Source: Alphaproteobacteria bacterium (GTDB taxonomy: Bacteria > Pseudomonadota > Alphaproteobacteria > Rhodobacterales > Rhodobacteraceae). Taken from it: a stretch of 64,000 bases of DNA. A program made the position numbers and the translations under genes. The notes beneath the pieces were generated by a model. It did not search any database. It was given only the letters and a program-made list of their open reading frames with translations, and was not told the origin of the DNA. Positions 47,597 to 60,400 of this stretch are shown here, piece after piece. The stretch covers positions 124,001-188,000 of the forward strand of contig JAUHVR010000005.1 of assembly GCA_030424865.1 (NCBI GenBank), read 5' to 3'. The first letter of the stretch is position 1; every line of letters begins with the position of its first letter.

Positions 47597-48208
47597 TTAT
47601 GAAAGCGTGCCTTGCTCTGCCTCGCTGCTTTCGACAGGCCCAGCCTTCGGGAGCACATTCGCCTTCTTCATCTCTGTTTGCCCGCTCGGCGCTGTATCGA
47701 AAATTTGCGCGGCAAAATCAGCAACATAGATCTTGAACCAGGGCGTGAACAAAGCGGGCTGAGCGGCTATGATCCGCGTCAGTTCGCTCCTCCGTACCCA
47801 CTGCACCTGCATGACCTCGTGCGGGTTGGGCACAAACGGCTGGTGACGGTCCATCTCGGCGACAAAGATATCAACCACTTCGTGTTCTACCATCGCGTCA
47901 CCAACCACGGCACGGTATTCGACCTGATCGCGCCACCGAAGCCGCAAGCCGGAAATACCCAGCTCTTCGTCCAAACGCCGCGTTGCACAGGTCGCACTGT
48001 CTTCGCGCCAATTGGGGTGGGTGCAACAGGTGTTCGCCCACAAACCCGGCGTGTGGTATTTGCCGAGGGCCCGTTGCTGAAGCAACACGAACTCACCCGA
48101 GGTCACAAAGACCGACACCGCCTTGTGTTTCAACCCGCGCAGATGCACCTCCAGCTTTTCGACGGGCTGCAAACGCCCGCCAACCCAAGCCGGGATCATG
48201 GCGCTCAT
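47597..48208 (-). CDS. idi: Isopentenyl-diphosphate delta-isomerase, type I
   Basis: Nudix-fold enzyme that interconverts IPP and DMAPP, supplying carotenoid and bacteriochlorophyll tail synthesis. It has 203 residues. Catalytic and metal residues are visible in KYHTPGLWANTCCTHP (active-site Cys and His ligands), the Nudix-like ATRRLDEELGI, and VEHEVVDIF with the catalytic Glu. The start overlaps the bchP stop (ATGA); a second Met four codons in is possible. The C-terminal 25 residues are a Lys/Ser/Glu-rich extension. It is the last gene of the leftward photosynthesis transcript. Confidence 0.95.
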   Translation of the reverse strand: MSAMIPAWVGGRLQPVEKLEVHLRGLKHKAVSVFVTSGEFVLLQQRALGKYHTPGLWANTCCTHPNWREDSATCATRRLDEELGISGLRLRWRDQVEYRAVVGDAMVEHEVVDIFVAEMDRHQPFVPNPHEVMQVQWVRRSELTRIIAAQPALFTPWFKIYVADFAAQIFDTAPSGQTEMKKANVLPKAGPVESSEAEQGTLS

Positions 48209-49383
48209 ACCGAGGCCTCGGGGATCAGGCGTGTCAGATGGGCGATGTTCTTGGCCATGATTTTCAGATGCGCCATCGGTCGCGCCCGCACGAGTTCCTT
48301 GTTCATATAGGCCTCGAACGTCAGGCGCTGCACGTCCACGTCATGGCAAAGCGAGACAAAGCGTTCCCGCCGTTCGTCCGAGCGGTAATAGGCGTTCTGC
48401 ATGGCCCCCAGCACCTTGAAGACCGTCTTGTGCTGCGCCATGAACAGTTTGCGCGCCAGTGTCAGGTCCTTGATCCGCCCGGATTCAAGTGTCTTCAGGC
48501 AGGCCTGCGCGGCCACCTCGCCACCGAACATGGCGTAGTAGATGCCTTCGCCCGAGGAAGGGGCGACCACGCCCGCAGCATCGCCCGCCAGCACCACGTC
48601 GCGGCCATTGTCCCAACGTTTCAGCGGCTTCAGCGGGATCGGCGCGCCCTCTTTGCGGAGCGTCCGGCACCCCTCAAGCCCCGCCTGCCTGCGCAGTTCG
48701 GTGGTTGCGGCCTTCAGGTCCACCCCCTTGACCTGGCTGCCCATGCCGACACTTGCCTGCGCGCCATGGGGAAAGACCCAGCCATAGAAATCGGGGCTGA
48801 TGGTGCCGTCATAGACGACGTCGCAGCGATCGGGATCATAGCCCGACTGGTCGGGGGCTTCGATGATCTCATGGTAGGCAATGACATAGGGAATGGTGTC
48901 GCCGCCCGGCACTTCGCTGCGCGCCACGTCCGATCGCGCACCATCAGCACCGATCACCAACCGGGTCGTCAGCTGCCGCGTCTCGCCGGTTTCCTTGTCG
49001 CGATAGATCACATGCGTCCCTTCGCTGTCGCGCGCGATCCGCAAAAACGTTCCGGTGACCCTGTCCGTGCCCGCCCCCGCCGCGCGGTCGCGCAGAAACT
49101 CGTCAAAGTGCTCGCGGTCGACCATGCCGACATAGCCGTTCTCGATCGGGATATCGACATGCCGCGCAGTGGGCGAGATCATCCGCGCGGTGCTGATCTT
49201 GGCCACGATCTGGCTGTCGGGAATGTTGTAGTCACGGATCAGGCGGGGCGGCACGGCACCGCCGCAGGGCTTGATCCGTCCGGCGCGGTCGATCATCGCC
49301 ACCCGCCGCCCTTGCCGCGCCATGATTTCGGCCGCCGTCGCACCCGAGGGGCCGCCGCCCACAACAACAACATCGTAGGTCAT
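48205..49383 (-). CDS. bchP: Geranylgeranyl (bacterio)chlorophyll reductase
   Basis: FAD-dependent reductase that converts the geranylgeranyl tail of bacteriochlorophyll to phytyl, membrane-associated. The FAD motif VVVGGGPSGATAAE opens the protein, with IKPCGGAVP shortly after and DVVLAGDAAGVVAPSSGEGI near residue 280. Of two Mets, ATG 49383 has GGGAG at 7 bases and gives 392 residues; ATG 49389 overlaps the upstream stop (ATGA) and gives 394. It lies between the pucC-type gene and idi, the usual order in Rhodobacterales. Confidence 0.95.
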   Translation of the reverse strand: MTYDVVVVGGGPSGATAAEIMARQGRRVAMIDRAGRIKPCGGAVPPRLIRDYNIPDSQIVAKISTARMISPTARHVDIPIENGYVGMVDREHFDEFLRDRAAGAGTDRVTGTFLRIARDSEGTHVIYRDKETGETRQLTTRLVIGADGARSDVARSEVPGGDTIPYVIAYHEIIEAPDQSGYDPDRCDVVYDGTISPDFYGWVFPHGAQASVGMGSQVKGVDLKAATTELRRQAGLEGCRTLRKEGAPIPLKPLKRWDNGRDVVLAGDAAGVVAPSSGEGIYYAMFGGEVAAQACLKTLESGRIKDLTLARKLFMAQHKTVFKVLGAMQNAYYRSDERRERFVSLCHDVDVQRLTFEAYMNKELVRARPMAHLKIMAKNIAHLTRLIPEASV

Positions 49384-49385
49384 GC

Positions 49386-50681
49386 TCATTCTCCCGGAAC
49401 AAGTGCAGCCGACGCCACCTGCGCCGGGCCGCGTGACAGGATCGTCAGGGCCATCACCGCAGCAGCAACAAACAAAAGCGCTTCGAGTGTGAACACCAGG
49501 CCAAAGGCCATGGCCTCGCTGGTCAGGATCGCGCGCATGGCATCTGCCATGGCCGCGCCGACCAGCCCGCCAAACCCGGCTGCAATGGCCTGCGCCGCCC
49601 CCCAAAGGCCCATGCGTGTCCCTTCACGAGCCGACCGACCCGAGCCTGCCAGCTGCATCATGGATCCGATCGCCGCAACGGCGAACATGCCGTTTGCAAA
49701 GCCAAGGAAGACAACGGCTGGCGTGAACATCGCCCGCGAGCCCACCTGCCCCAGCAGAGCAATAGACACCAGCGCCAACGCCGACAGCAGACAACCGGCG
49801 ACGACCCAGGTCCGCAAGGCCCCGATCCGCAGCCCGCTGGCGGCAACTCCAACGGTCAGCATACCGATAAACACGCCGCCGTTCTGAGCGCCTGACAGGG
49901 CGGTCGATTCACCGGGCGTGAAGCCGAACACGAAGCCCGCATAGGGTTCCAGGATCAACTCCTGCATGAAATAGGCGGTCATCGACAGGAAGACAAAAAT
50001 CGTGAACAGCCGGGCGGCGGGCTCGGCCCAGACTTCTTTCAGCCCCTGCATGAACGGCATGTCATCGCGGGCCCGGTCGGCGAAACTTGTCCGTGCCTCG
50101 ATCCCGGCGACCGCAAGGCACGTCATCACAAACGCGCCGCCGGTGACGATGGCCACGATTTTCATCAAGAGTTGCGGGGTATAGGGATCCAGGAAGGCGC
50201 CAACCGTGGCAGCCGTCAGCGCGATGCCCGCGATCATCATCAGCCAGGTGATCGTCGCCGCTGCCGCGCGCCGACTGGGCGCGGTGCCCGTCGCCAACAG
50301 CGCCAGCAGCGAGGTGCCCGAGGCCCCCACCCCAACGCCGATCAACGCATAGGCCAGGATGGACACAGCCAGCCCCAGCGCAAACGCGCCCGACATCAGG
50401 ACAACGCCATAGGCCGCCAGTAATCCACCAAGCGCCAGGGCCGCCATGCCCAGAATGATCCAGCGCGTTCTGCTGTTTCCGGTGTCAGAGCGATAGCCCC
50501 AGTTTGGGCGGGTGATCTGGATGCCATAGTGCAGCGCCACCAAAAGCCCCGGCAACACCGCTGGCAGCGCCAGTTCCACCACCATCAACCTGTTCAAGGT
50601 CGAGGTCGTCAGCACAACAATCCCGCCCAGTGCCATCTGGATCAGGCCAAGGCGCACAATTGAAAACCAGGAAAGGGTCAT
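49386..50681 (-). CDS. PucC/LhaA-family major facilitator protein (Bch2-type)
   Basis: Membrane protein of 431 residues with about 12 helices, from the family of light-harvesting assembly proteins (PucC, LhaA, ORF428/Bch2). The opening LIQMALGGIVVLTTSTLNRL and the following RPNWGYRSDTGNSRTRWI are highly typical. Family members are thought to handle bacteriochlorophyll during LH complex assembly; this bchG-bchP-located member corresponds to ORF428. It overlaps bchG by ATGA at its start and bchP at its end. It is related to the lhaA gene at 62530. Confidence 0.93.
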   Translation of the reverse strand: MTLSWFSIVRLGLIQMALGGIVVLTTSTLNRLMVVELALPAVLPGLLVALHYGIQITRPNWGYRSDTGNSRTRWIILGMAALALGGLLAAYGVVLMSGAFALGLAVSILAYALIGVGVGASGTSLLALLATGTAPSRRAAAATITWLMMIAGIALTAATVGAFLDPYTPQLLMKIVAIVTGGAFVMTCLAVAGIEARTSFADRARDDMPFMQGLKEVWAEPAARLFTIFVFLSMTAYFMQELILEPYAGFVFGFTPGESTALSGAQNGGVFIGMLTVGVAASGLRIGALRTWVVAGCLLSALALVSIALLGQVGSRAMFTPAVVFLGFANGMFAVAAIGSMMQLAGSGRSAREGTRMGLWGAAQAIAAGFGGLVGAAMADAMRAILTSEAMAFGLVFTLEALLFVAAAVMALTILSRGPAQVASAALVPGE

Positions 50682-51586
50682 CCGATGTCTCCCATCGATC
50701 GAAGAGCAAAGGCCGCCACCATCATGCCCGAAACGTAAAGCAGGACGCCGGTGCCGTTGTACCAGGGCGCGCGGCCCTTGGGGTCACGCAGCAGAACCCG
50801 CATGGCCAGGATCTGGGCGATCAGGCTGGCCGAGATGGCTGCGGCGAACATGGGGCGGCCCCAGACCGCCAGCAGGGCGATCACGCCCACCTGCGCGCCC
50901 GCCATGACGAAACAGGCCAGACGCGCGGCGCGCTCAGGGCCCAGCGTGACCGGAAGCGACCGGACACCGGTTGCGCTGTCTCCGTCCAAAGCCTTGAAAT
51001 CATTGAGCGTCATGATGCCATGGGCGCCAAGAGCATACAGCAGGGCGATCCCGATTATGCGGGCGTCAGGCAAGGCCTGCAGCATCACCGCAGCTCCGGT
51101 GAACCAAGGCAGACCTTCGTAACACAGCCCGACAACCCCCGGCCCCCACCACCCCGACCGCTTCAGCCGAACGGGTTCGGCGGAATAGGCCCAGGCACAG
51201 GCCACGGCAACGCAGGTCGCCACAAAGCCCCAAACGCCCAGCAGGCCGCCCAGCGCAAAGGCCAGCGCCGTCATGATCAGAGCGATGTACAGCCCAGCAC
51301 GTCCCGGCAACCGCCCCGAGGGAATGGGACGATCCGGTTCGTTGATGGCATCCACATGCCGGTCACACCAATCATTGGCCGCCTGGCTCATCCCGCAGAC
51401 AATCGGGCCCGCCAGCACGATGCCCAGAATGATCCAGGGCCAATTGCCCTGCACAGGCACACCAGAGGACACCACCCCGCAGCCATAGGCCCACATGGGA
51501 GGGAACCATGTGATCGGGTGCACCACTTCCAGAACCGCCTTTGGCTGGAACTGACCGTCAGGCTGTAAATTATCTGTGACACTCAT
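50678..51586 (-). CDS. bchG: Bacteriochlorophyll synthase
   Basis: UbiA-type prenyltransferase, 302 residues, inner membrane: esterifies bacteriochlorophyllide a with geranylgeranyl diphosphate. The two Asp-rich sites are visible: NDWCDRHVDAINEPDRPIPS and NDFKALDGDS. ITWFPPMWAYGCGVVSSG at the N-terminus and GWWGPGVVGLCYEGLPWFTG are family hallmarks. The start at 51586 is immediately preceded by an exact PpsR box (51588-51605), so it can probably be repressed separately from the ppsR transcript. Confidence 0.96.
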   Translation of the reverse strand: MSVTDNLQPDGQFQPKAVLEVVHPITWFPPMWAYGCGVVSSGVPVQGNWPWIILGIVLAGPIVCGMSQAANDWCDRHVDAINEPDRPIPSGRLPGRAGLYIALIMTALAFALGGLLGVWGFVATCVAVACAWAYSAEPVRLKRSGWWGPGVVGLCYEGLPWFTGAAVMLQALPDARIIGIALLYALGAHGIMTLNDFKALDGDSATGVRSLPVTLGPERAARLACFVMAGAQVGVIALLAVWGRPMFAAAISASLIAQILAMRVLLRDPKGRAPWYNGTGVLLYVSGMMVAAFALRSMGDIG

Positions 51587-51587
51587 G

Positions 51588-51605
51588 TGTCCAGTAAACT
51601 ATACA
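51588..51605. promoter_or_regulatory. PpsR/CrtJ box and candidate -10 directly before bchG
   Basis: Exact TGT-N12-ACA palindrome (TGTCCAGTAAACTATACA), one base upstream of the bchG ATG. On the minus strand it contains TATAGT (51598-51603), a possible -10 that would start transcription only about 5 bases before the ATG. PpsR/CrtJ binding to TGTN12ACA is established in Rhodobacter; use here is inferred. Confidence 0.7.
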
Positions 51606-51678
51606 ATCAGAGTCGAGGCAACAGCAGTGACGTCCGCAAACACACTTTGCGGCACAGACGTTTCACCGGTTTTCCGGA

Positions 51679-53091
51679 TTATTCCGATTTGTCCAGCATA
51701 CCGAATTTGCGCAGCTTGACGTAAAGGCTTTGGCGGGACAGGCCCAACATCTCTGCCGCGGCAACGCGGTTGTTGTCGGTCAGCTCAATCGCTGCCTCAA
51801 GGCAGATGCGCTCGATCACATCCGTGGTGCCTGCAACGATTTCCTTCAAAGGGGCGGCCCCCACCAGCTTGGAAACGTTCTGGTTGCCGCTTAGCAAGGC
51901 AGGTGTTTCGGTGGCCGAAACAGATTCAACCGACCGCATCATCCGGATCACAAAGCCGAACCCCCCGCCCTTGCTGTCAGCCAGCAAGGTCGCCGAGACG
52001 TTCACGGGCAGCGACGTCCGGTAATTGGTCACCACCTTGGTGTTGTAAGACCGAAGCTGGCCGTTTTTCGTGCCGCCCTCGATCAACATCTTCTGGTCAA
52101 TGGCCCCGCGCGACAGGAAGTCCGCCAAAGGCCGGTTGATCACATCCGCCGCCGAGGCCGCATCGCAAAGATCCAGGAAACTGTTGTTGCAGTTCAGGAT
52201 CACGCCCTGCCGGCTGGTAAAGACAATGGCGTCGACGCCTTCTTCGAACAGCATCCGAAGCCCGTCCGCCAACAGATCCCCATGTTCGGTGTTGATCCGC
52301 TGCGCTTCCATCCGACACAACGCGTAACGCGTGCCCGCGGACCGGATCGGCTTGGCCACCACGGTCAACCGCTTGCGTGATTGTTTGACGGTTGCCGGCC
52401 AATTCGGTCCCGGTTTGCCAGCCGAGCCATTTACAATGGCCTCGAGGCTGGTGGGCTTGTCCCGCTCTTCGAAATGGCTGAGGAAATCGCCGCCGCGCAG
52501 GTTTTCCGAAGACTCCCCCAGCAGATCGGCGGCCGCGCCATTGATGTCCTCGATTGCGCCGGTGGCCAGGTTGACCAGCGCCATCGGGTCAGCGGCGAGA
52601 TCCAGCACTGCGCGATAGCGTGTTTCGAAATCACGAGAGGACTCGTAGTCCGCCTCAAGCGCCAGCTGCGCGTTCACAAGGTCCTGCTGTGCCGCTGCAA
52701 TCGCGGTCATGTCCCGGCCCACAAAAATCACGTGATCCCGTTCCGGATCACGCAGGATCGAATAGCGGACGGGAAAGCCCCAATCCGATCCATCTTTGTG
52801 GTTCAGTTCAGCCTCGCGCACGGTGCCGGCGTCAGCCTCTGCCAGAGCCGAAAGGTGGTAAGAGACCTTTTCAACCGACTCTTCTTGCAGCACGTCGCGA
52901 ATGTTCATGCCGCTCCACTGGTCGCTGTCCAGCAAAGCCTCGCTTCCCGGATTGACGAAAGCGCTGGCGATGGTGCCCGAAAGATCGGTGTGCAGGATGA
53001 TGTCGGAAGAGACAAACAACGCTTCGGCAACCAAACCCGCAGAAACATCCTCCACGTGTCCGTTTACCAAATGAGGCGTGTTCCTCGTCAT
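51679..53091 (-). CDS. ppsR: Photosynthesis gene repressor PpsR/CrtJ
   Basis: Redox- and light-responsive repressor, 470 residues, binding TGT-N12-ACA sites upstream of bch, crt and puc genes. PAS-type domains cover roughly residues 20-135, 150-265 and 275-385, and a Fis-type helix-turn-helix ends the protein (AAEMLGLSRQSLYVKLRKFG). Cysteines at 259 (RYALCRME) and 430 (VIERICLEAA) correspond in place to the redox-active cysteines of R. sphaeroides PpsR; C301 and C309 are also present. It follows ppaA after 44 bases, so antirepressor and repressor are co-transcribed. Confidence 0.95.
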   Translation of the reverse strand: MTRNTPHLVNGHVEDVSAGLVAEALFVSSDIILHTDLSGTIASAFVNPGSEALLDSDQWSGMNIRDVLQEESVEKVSYHLSALAEADAGTVREAELNHKDGSDWGFPVRYSILRDPERDHVIFVGRDMTAIAAAQQDLVNAQLALEADYESSRDFETRYRAVLDLAADPMALVNLATGAIEDINGAAADLLGESSENLRGGDFLSHFEERDKPTSLEAIVNGSAGKPGPNWPATVKQSRKRLTVVAKPIRSAGTRYALCRMEAQRINTEHGDLLADGLRMLFEEGVDAIVFTSRQGVILNCNNSFLDLCDAASAADVINRPLADFLSRGAIDQKMLIEGGTKNGQLRSYNTKVVTNYRTSLPVNVSATLLADSKGGGFGFVIRMMRSVESVSATETPALLSGNQNVSKLVGAAPLKEIVAGTTDVIERICLEAAIELTDNNRVAAAEMLGLSRQSLYVKLRKFGMLDKSE

Positions 53092-53135
53092 CGATCTTCA
53101 GTTCCTCAAGACCTGCGCAACTCGTGTCGGAAGGG

Positions 53136-53918
53136 CTATCCCCCCTCCGTGACAGCTTCAGGCGGAATTGGCAAGCCACAAACCCCGATCGCCGTATCGA
53201 CATTGGACGTCGCCACATCAACGCCTGTTCTGTATTCAACGCCTTCCACGACGTTCAGGATGTTCCCGCCAAGTACGATTGGAATGGACTGCTCTCTTTC
53301 CTTCAAGATCTGCACAATCGTTTTTACAGATTTGAGGCTGGCACGCGATGCGGCGGAAATGCCAATCATCGAAAAGTGATCGTTGGTGACAGTTCGGTTC
53401 AATTCCGTGGCATCCTGCCCGATGGCCATATGCACCCACAGCCCACGGCGGCGAAGCTGATCTGCCGCCACAAAGGCGCCCATGGTGTGCTGCTCTTCCT
53501 TGGGCACGATCAACAGCGCATTGAAACCAAGCGGGATCGTTGTAGGTATGGACGAACTGCGACCGCCAAGAGAGCGCGCCAGATCCTGCATGCGCGAGGC
53601 GCCGATTGTGACCTCGACAAATGACAGCTCGTCACGGACCCACTGTTCGCCGATCCGACGCGCGGCAGACGGTATGATGCGGTCGACAATTTCTTGATCC
53701 GACACACCTATTTGGCGCAGGTGATCCAGCACCTCGACCCGATGCTGCACGTCCTCAAGCGTAAAGGCATGACAAAACGCGCCGACCACCTGGTTGTGGT
53801 CAAAGGTCTTGGGATCTTTCGCGGAAAACTCTGACAGGGCCCGCAGCGCAAGCTGAACATAGTTCGAAGAATTCGGACCCTGCCCCGGCTCCTGGCCGAG
53901 CTTCCGCGTGACGTCCAT
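53136..53918 (-). CDS. ppaA: Cobalamin-binding antirepressor PpaA/AerR
   Basis: Regulator of 260 residues that counters PpsR/CrtJ in a vitamin B12- and light-dependent way. The B12-binding fold covers about residues 80-250, with MIIPSAARRIGEQW-type helices first and the cobalt-ligand histidine at 144 in EEQHTMGAF, at nearly the same number as His145 of R. capsulatus AerR. The ending has DVATSNVDTAIGVCG. Start at 53918, behind GGGAGGGGAGA. It diverges from bchF, with two PpsR boxes in the gap. Confidence 0.93.
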   Translation of the reverse strand: MDVTRKLGQEPGQGPNSSNYVQLALRALSEFSAKDPKTFDHNQVVGAFCHAFTLEDVQHRVEVLDHLRQIGVSDQEIVDRIIPSAARRIGEQWVRDELSFVEVTIGASRMQDLARSLGGRSSSIPTTIPLGFNALLIVPKEEQHTMGAFVAADQLRRRGLWVHMAIGQDATELNRTVTNDHFSMIGISAASRASLKSVKTIVQILKEREQSIPIVLGGNILNVVEGVEYRTGVDVATSNVDTAIGVCGLPIPPEAVTEGG

Positions 53919-53958
53919 TCTCCCCTCCCTGCCGGCAGTACCGACTCGGTGAACTTAC

Positions 53959-53987
53959 ATCATGCGCCTCAAAGATGGGCCTGTCAA
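53959..53987 (-). promoter_or_regulatory. Candidate ppaA promoter
   Basis: On the minus strand TTGACA (53982-53987) is followed after 17 bases by CATGAT (53959-53964), 40 bases before the ppaA ATG. The -35 hexamer lies inside the PpsR box at 53982-53999, so repressor binding would block it. Confidence 0.6.
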
Positions 53988-53999
53988 TTTTGACTGACA
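53982..53999. promoter_or_regulatory. PpsR/CrtJ box upstream of ppaA
   Basis: Exact TGT-N12-ACA (TGTCAATTTTGACTGACA) with further internal symmetry. It lies 64 bases before the ppaA start and 101 bases from the second box on the bchF side, a spacing compatible with cooperative binding by PpsR tetramers. Confidence 0.8.
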
Positions 54000-54099
54000 T
54001 CTTTTCACACATCGAACAACGCAACACCCTGAAATACAGGCAAGAAAAACCTTCGAATTTCACTAATCTTCTCTGGTGTAAACCTCGAATCGCGCCTTG

Positions 54100-54117
54100 T
54101 GTAAGTTTAGATTGACA
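54100..54117. promoter_or_regulatory. PpsR/CrtJ box upstream of bchF
   Basis: Exact TGT-N12-ACA (TGTAAGTTTAGATTGACA), 51 bases before the bchF ATG. Its right half-site coincides with the TTGACA -35 hexamer of the bchF promoter. Confidence 0.85.
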
Positions 54118-54141
54118 CTTTGTAAGCGATGCCACTACGCT
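54112..54141 (+). promoter_or_regulatory. Candidate bchF operon promoter
   Basis: TTGACA (54112-54117), an 18-base spacer and TACGCT (54136-54141), followed by a GGGAG ribosome binding site at 54156-54160 and the bchF ATG at 54168. The overlap with the PpsR box explains aerobic/light repression by occlusion. Confidence 0.6.
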
Positions 54142-54167
54142 GATATTCGAACCTAGGGAGTGAACGG

Positions 54168-57430
<3,263 letters not shown>

Positions 57431-57441
<11 letters not shown>

Positions 57442-60400
57442 GGCGCAGGCATATCACGTGGTGATCGTGACGCTCGACGCCCATGCCGCCAGCGCCACCG
57501 CGCAGGTTGAGCAGGCCTTGCAGTCGGTTGTTCCAGGTCTGACCGTACAGGTCCACGCCGCAGCCGAATGGGCCGAAAACCCCGAAGCACTGGACCGTGC
57601 CAAGGCCGACATTGCGCGCGGCGACATCATCCTTGTGAACCTCTTGTTTCTGGAAGAGCACGTTCAGGCGATCCTGCCTGCGCTTCAGGCACGCCGCGAT
57701 GGCTGTGATGCGATGGTCTGCACCATCGCCGCCTCTGAAATTGTCAAACTGACCCGCATGGGTGCCCTGGACATGGCCAAACCGGCCTCGGGCGCGCTGA
57801 AATTGATCAAGAAACTGCGCGGGTCGTCCAAACCCTCGGTGGAAAGCGGTGAAAAGAAGATGGCGATGCTGCGCCGCCTGCCGCGCATCCTCAAATTCAT
57901 TCCCGGCAAAAGCCAGGACCTGCGCGCCTGGTTCATGTGTATGCAATACTGGCTGGGCAGCTCGGGTGAAAACATCGAGGCAATGATCCGGTTTCTGATC
58001 TCTCGCTATGCGGGTGATCCGTCGTTGCGCCGGATCGAGGCCCCCGAGCCCATCGAATACACCGATGTCGGCCTGTACCACCCCGATCTGCCCACACGCA
58101 TCACCACCGATCTGAATGCTCTGCCCCGCCGCAAAGCCGCCGGCACTATCGGCGTGTTGCTGATGCGGTCCTACATCCTGTCCCGCGACGCCGCGCATTA
58201 CGACGCGGTGATCCGCGCGTTGGAAGCAAAGGGCCTGAACGTCATTGCTGCCTTCGCCTCGGGCCTGGACAGTCGTCCGGCGATTGAGGCCTATTTCAAA
58301 GGCCATGTGGATGCGGTAATCTCTCTGACCGGGTTTTCGCTTGTCGGCGGCCCTGCCTATAATGACAGCGGCGCGGCCGAGACAATCCTGGCCGAGTTGG
58401 ACGTGCCCTACATGGCCGCGCACCCGCTTGAGTTCCAGACAATCGAACAATGGGCCGAAAACGCCACCGGTCTCGGCCCGGTCGAAACGACCATGCTTGT
58501 CGCCCTGCCCGAACTGGACGGCGCGACCAACCCGACGGTGTTCGCAGGCCGCCACGGTCAGGGTCAGGCCGGGCGCGAAATGGCGCCGATCCCTGAACGT
58601 GTCGCAGCGCTGACGGATCGGGCGGCCCGACTGGCCACACTGCGCCGCTCCAAACGCGGGGACCGCAAGCTGGGGATCGTGCTGTTTGGCTTCCCCCCCA
58701 ATGCGGGCGCCGTGGGCTCTGCCGCCTATCTGGCGGTCTGGGAAAGCCTTTGGAACACGTTGAACCGTTTGAAATCGGAAGGGTACAAAGTTGACGTTCC
58801 CGCGTCGCTTGATGACTTGAAAACCGCCGTTTTGCAGGGGAATGCCGAACGATTTGGCCAGCAGGCGAACGTTGCTGCGCACATCCCCGCGGATCGCATT
58901 GTGCAGGAAGACCCTCATCTGGCCGAGGTTGAGGCACAATGGGGCCCCGCGCCGGGCCGCGCGCAATCAGATGGCAGCGGTGTGTTCATACTTGGTGCGC
59001 AGTTTGGACAGGTCTTTGTTGGGGTGCAGCCCGCCTTTGGCTACGAAGGCGACCCGATGCGCCTGTTGTTCGAGCGCAGTTTTGCGCCAACCCATGCCTT
59101 CTGTGCCTTCTATCGCTACCTGAGGCGCGACTTCGGCGCTGACGTCTTGCTTCATTTCGGCATGCATGGCGCGCTGGAATTCATGCCCGGCAAACAGGCC
59201 GGACCTTCGCAGGCCTGTTGGCCTGACCGCCTGATTGGCGATCTGCCGAACGTTTATCTGTATGCGGCCAACAACCCGTCCGAGGCGAGCCTTGCCAAGC
59301 GCCGCTCGAACGCCGTGACGGTCACGCATCTGACGCCGCCACTGGCGCAGGCGGGCCTGTACAAAGGATTGCTGGAGCTCAAGGAAAGCCTGACCCAATG
59401 GCGTGGCATGGAACCGGGCGCTGCCGGGCGCGACAACCTTGAAGCGCTGTTGCGCGATCAGGCCGCGGCCGTCGACATGGACGGCACCAATCCCGACGGG
59501 CTTTGGACCACGTTGATCGAGACCGAAACCGCCCTGATCACCGAAGGCCTGCATGTGGTGGGGCAACCGATCAGTGGCCAGACACGCGACACCTATCTGG
59601 ACCTGATGCATCACGCGGATGATGAGGCACGCGCCAAGGCAGCCGACCTGCTTCAGCGCGATGGCGAGCTACAAGGCCTGATCGCAGCACTGGATGGCCG
59701 CTATATCCGCCCTGTTGCCGGGGGCGACATCGTGCGCAACGCCGCGATCCTGCCGACGGGGCGCAACATCCACGCTTTTGACCCGTTCCGGATGCCAACC
59801 GCCTTTGCACTGGTCGAGGGCGCGAAACAGGCGCAGTTGCTGCTGGACACCCACGCCAGCCTGCCGCGTACGGTGGCCATGGTGTTGTGGGGCTCGGACA
59901 ATATCAAATCCGATGGCGGCCCCATCGCCCAGGCCCTGGCCTTGATCGGCGCAACCCCCCGTTTTGACGAATATGGACGCCTCTCGGGCGCTGATTTGAT
60001 CCCGCTGGAAGCCCTAGGTCGCCCGCGCATCGACGTGGTGATGACCTTGTCGGGCATCTTTCGCGATCTCCTGCCGCTGCAAGTTCGGATGCTGGCTGAA
60101 GCGGCCTACAAGGCCGCGACAATCGAGGAACCTCTGGACCGGAATTTCATCCGTGCCCATGCGCTGGACTATGCTGAAAAGATGGGCTGCGACCTTGAAA
60201 CCGCTGCCCTGCGGGTCTTTTCCAATGCCGAGGGCGCCTATGGTGCCAACGTCAACCACCTGATCGACAGCGGCGCGTGGGATGGGGACGAAGACCTCGC
60301 CAACGCCTATGAAAAGCGCAAGTGCTTTGCCTATGACCGCAAGGGCAAGTCAAACCACAACGCGGACCTCTTGCAAAACGCCCTGGGCGATGTGGATCTC

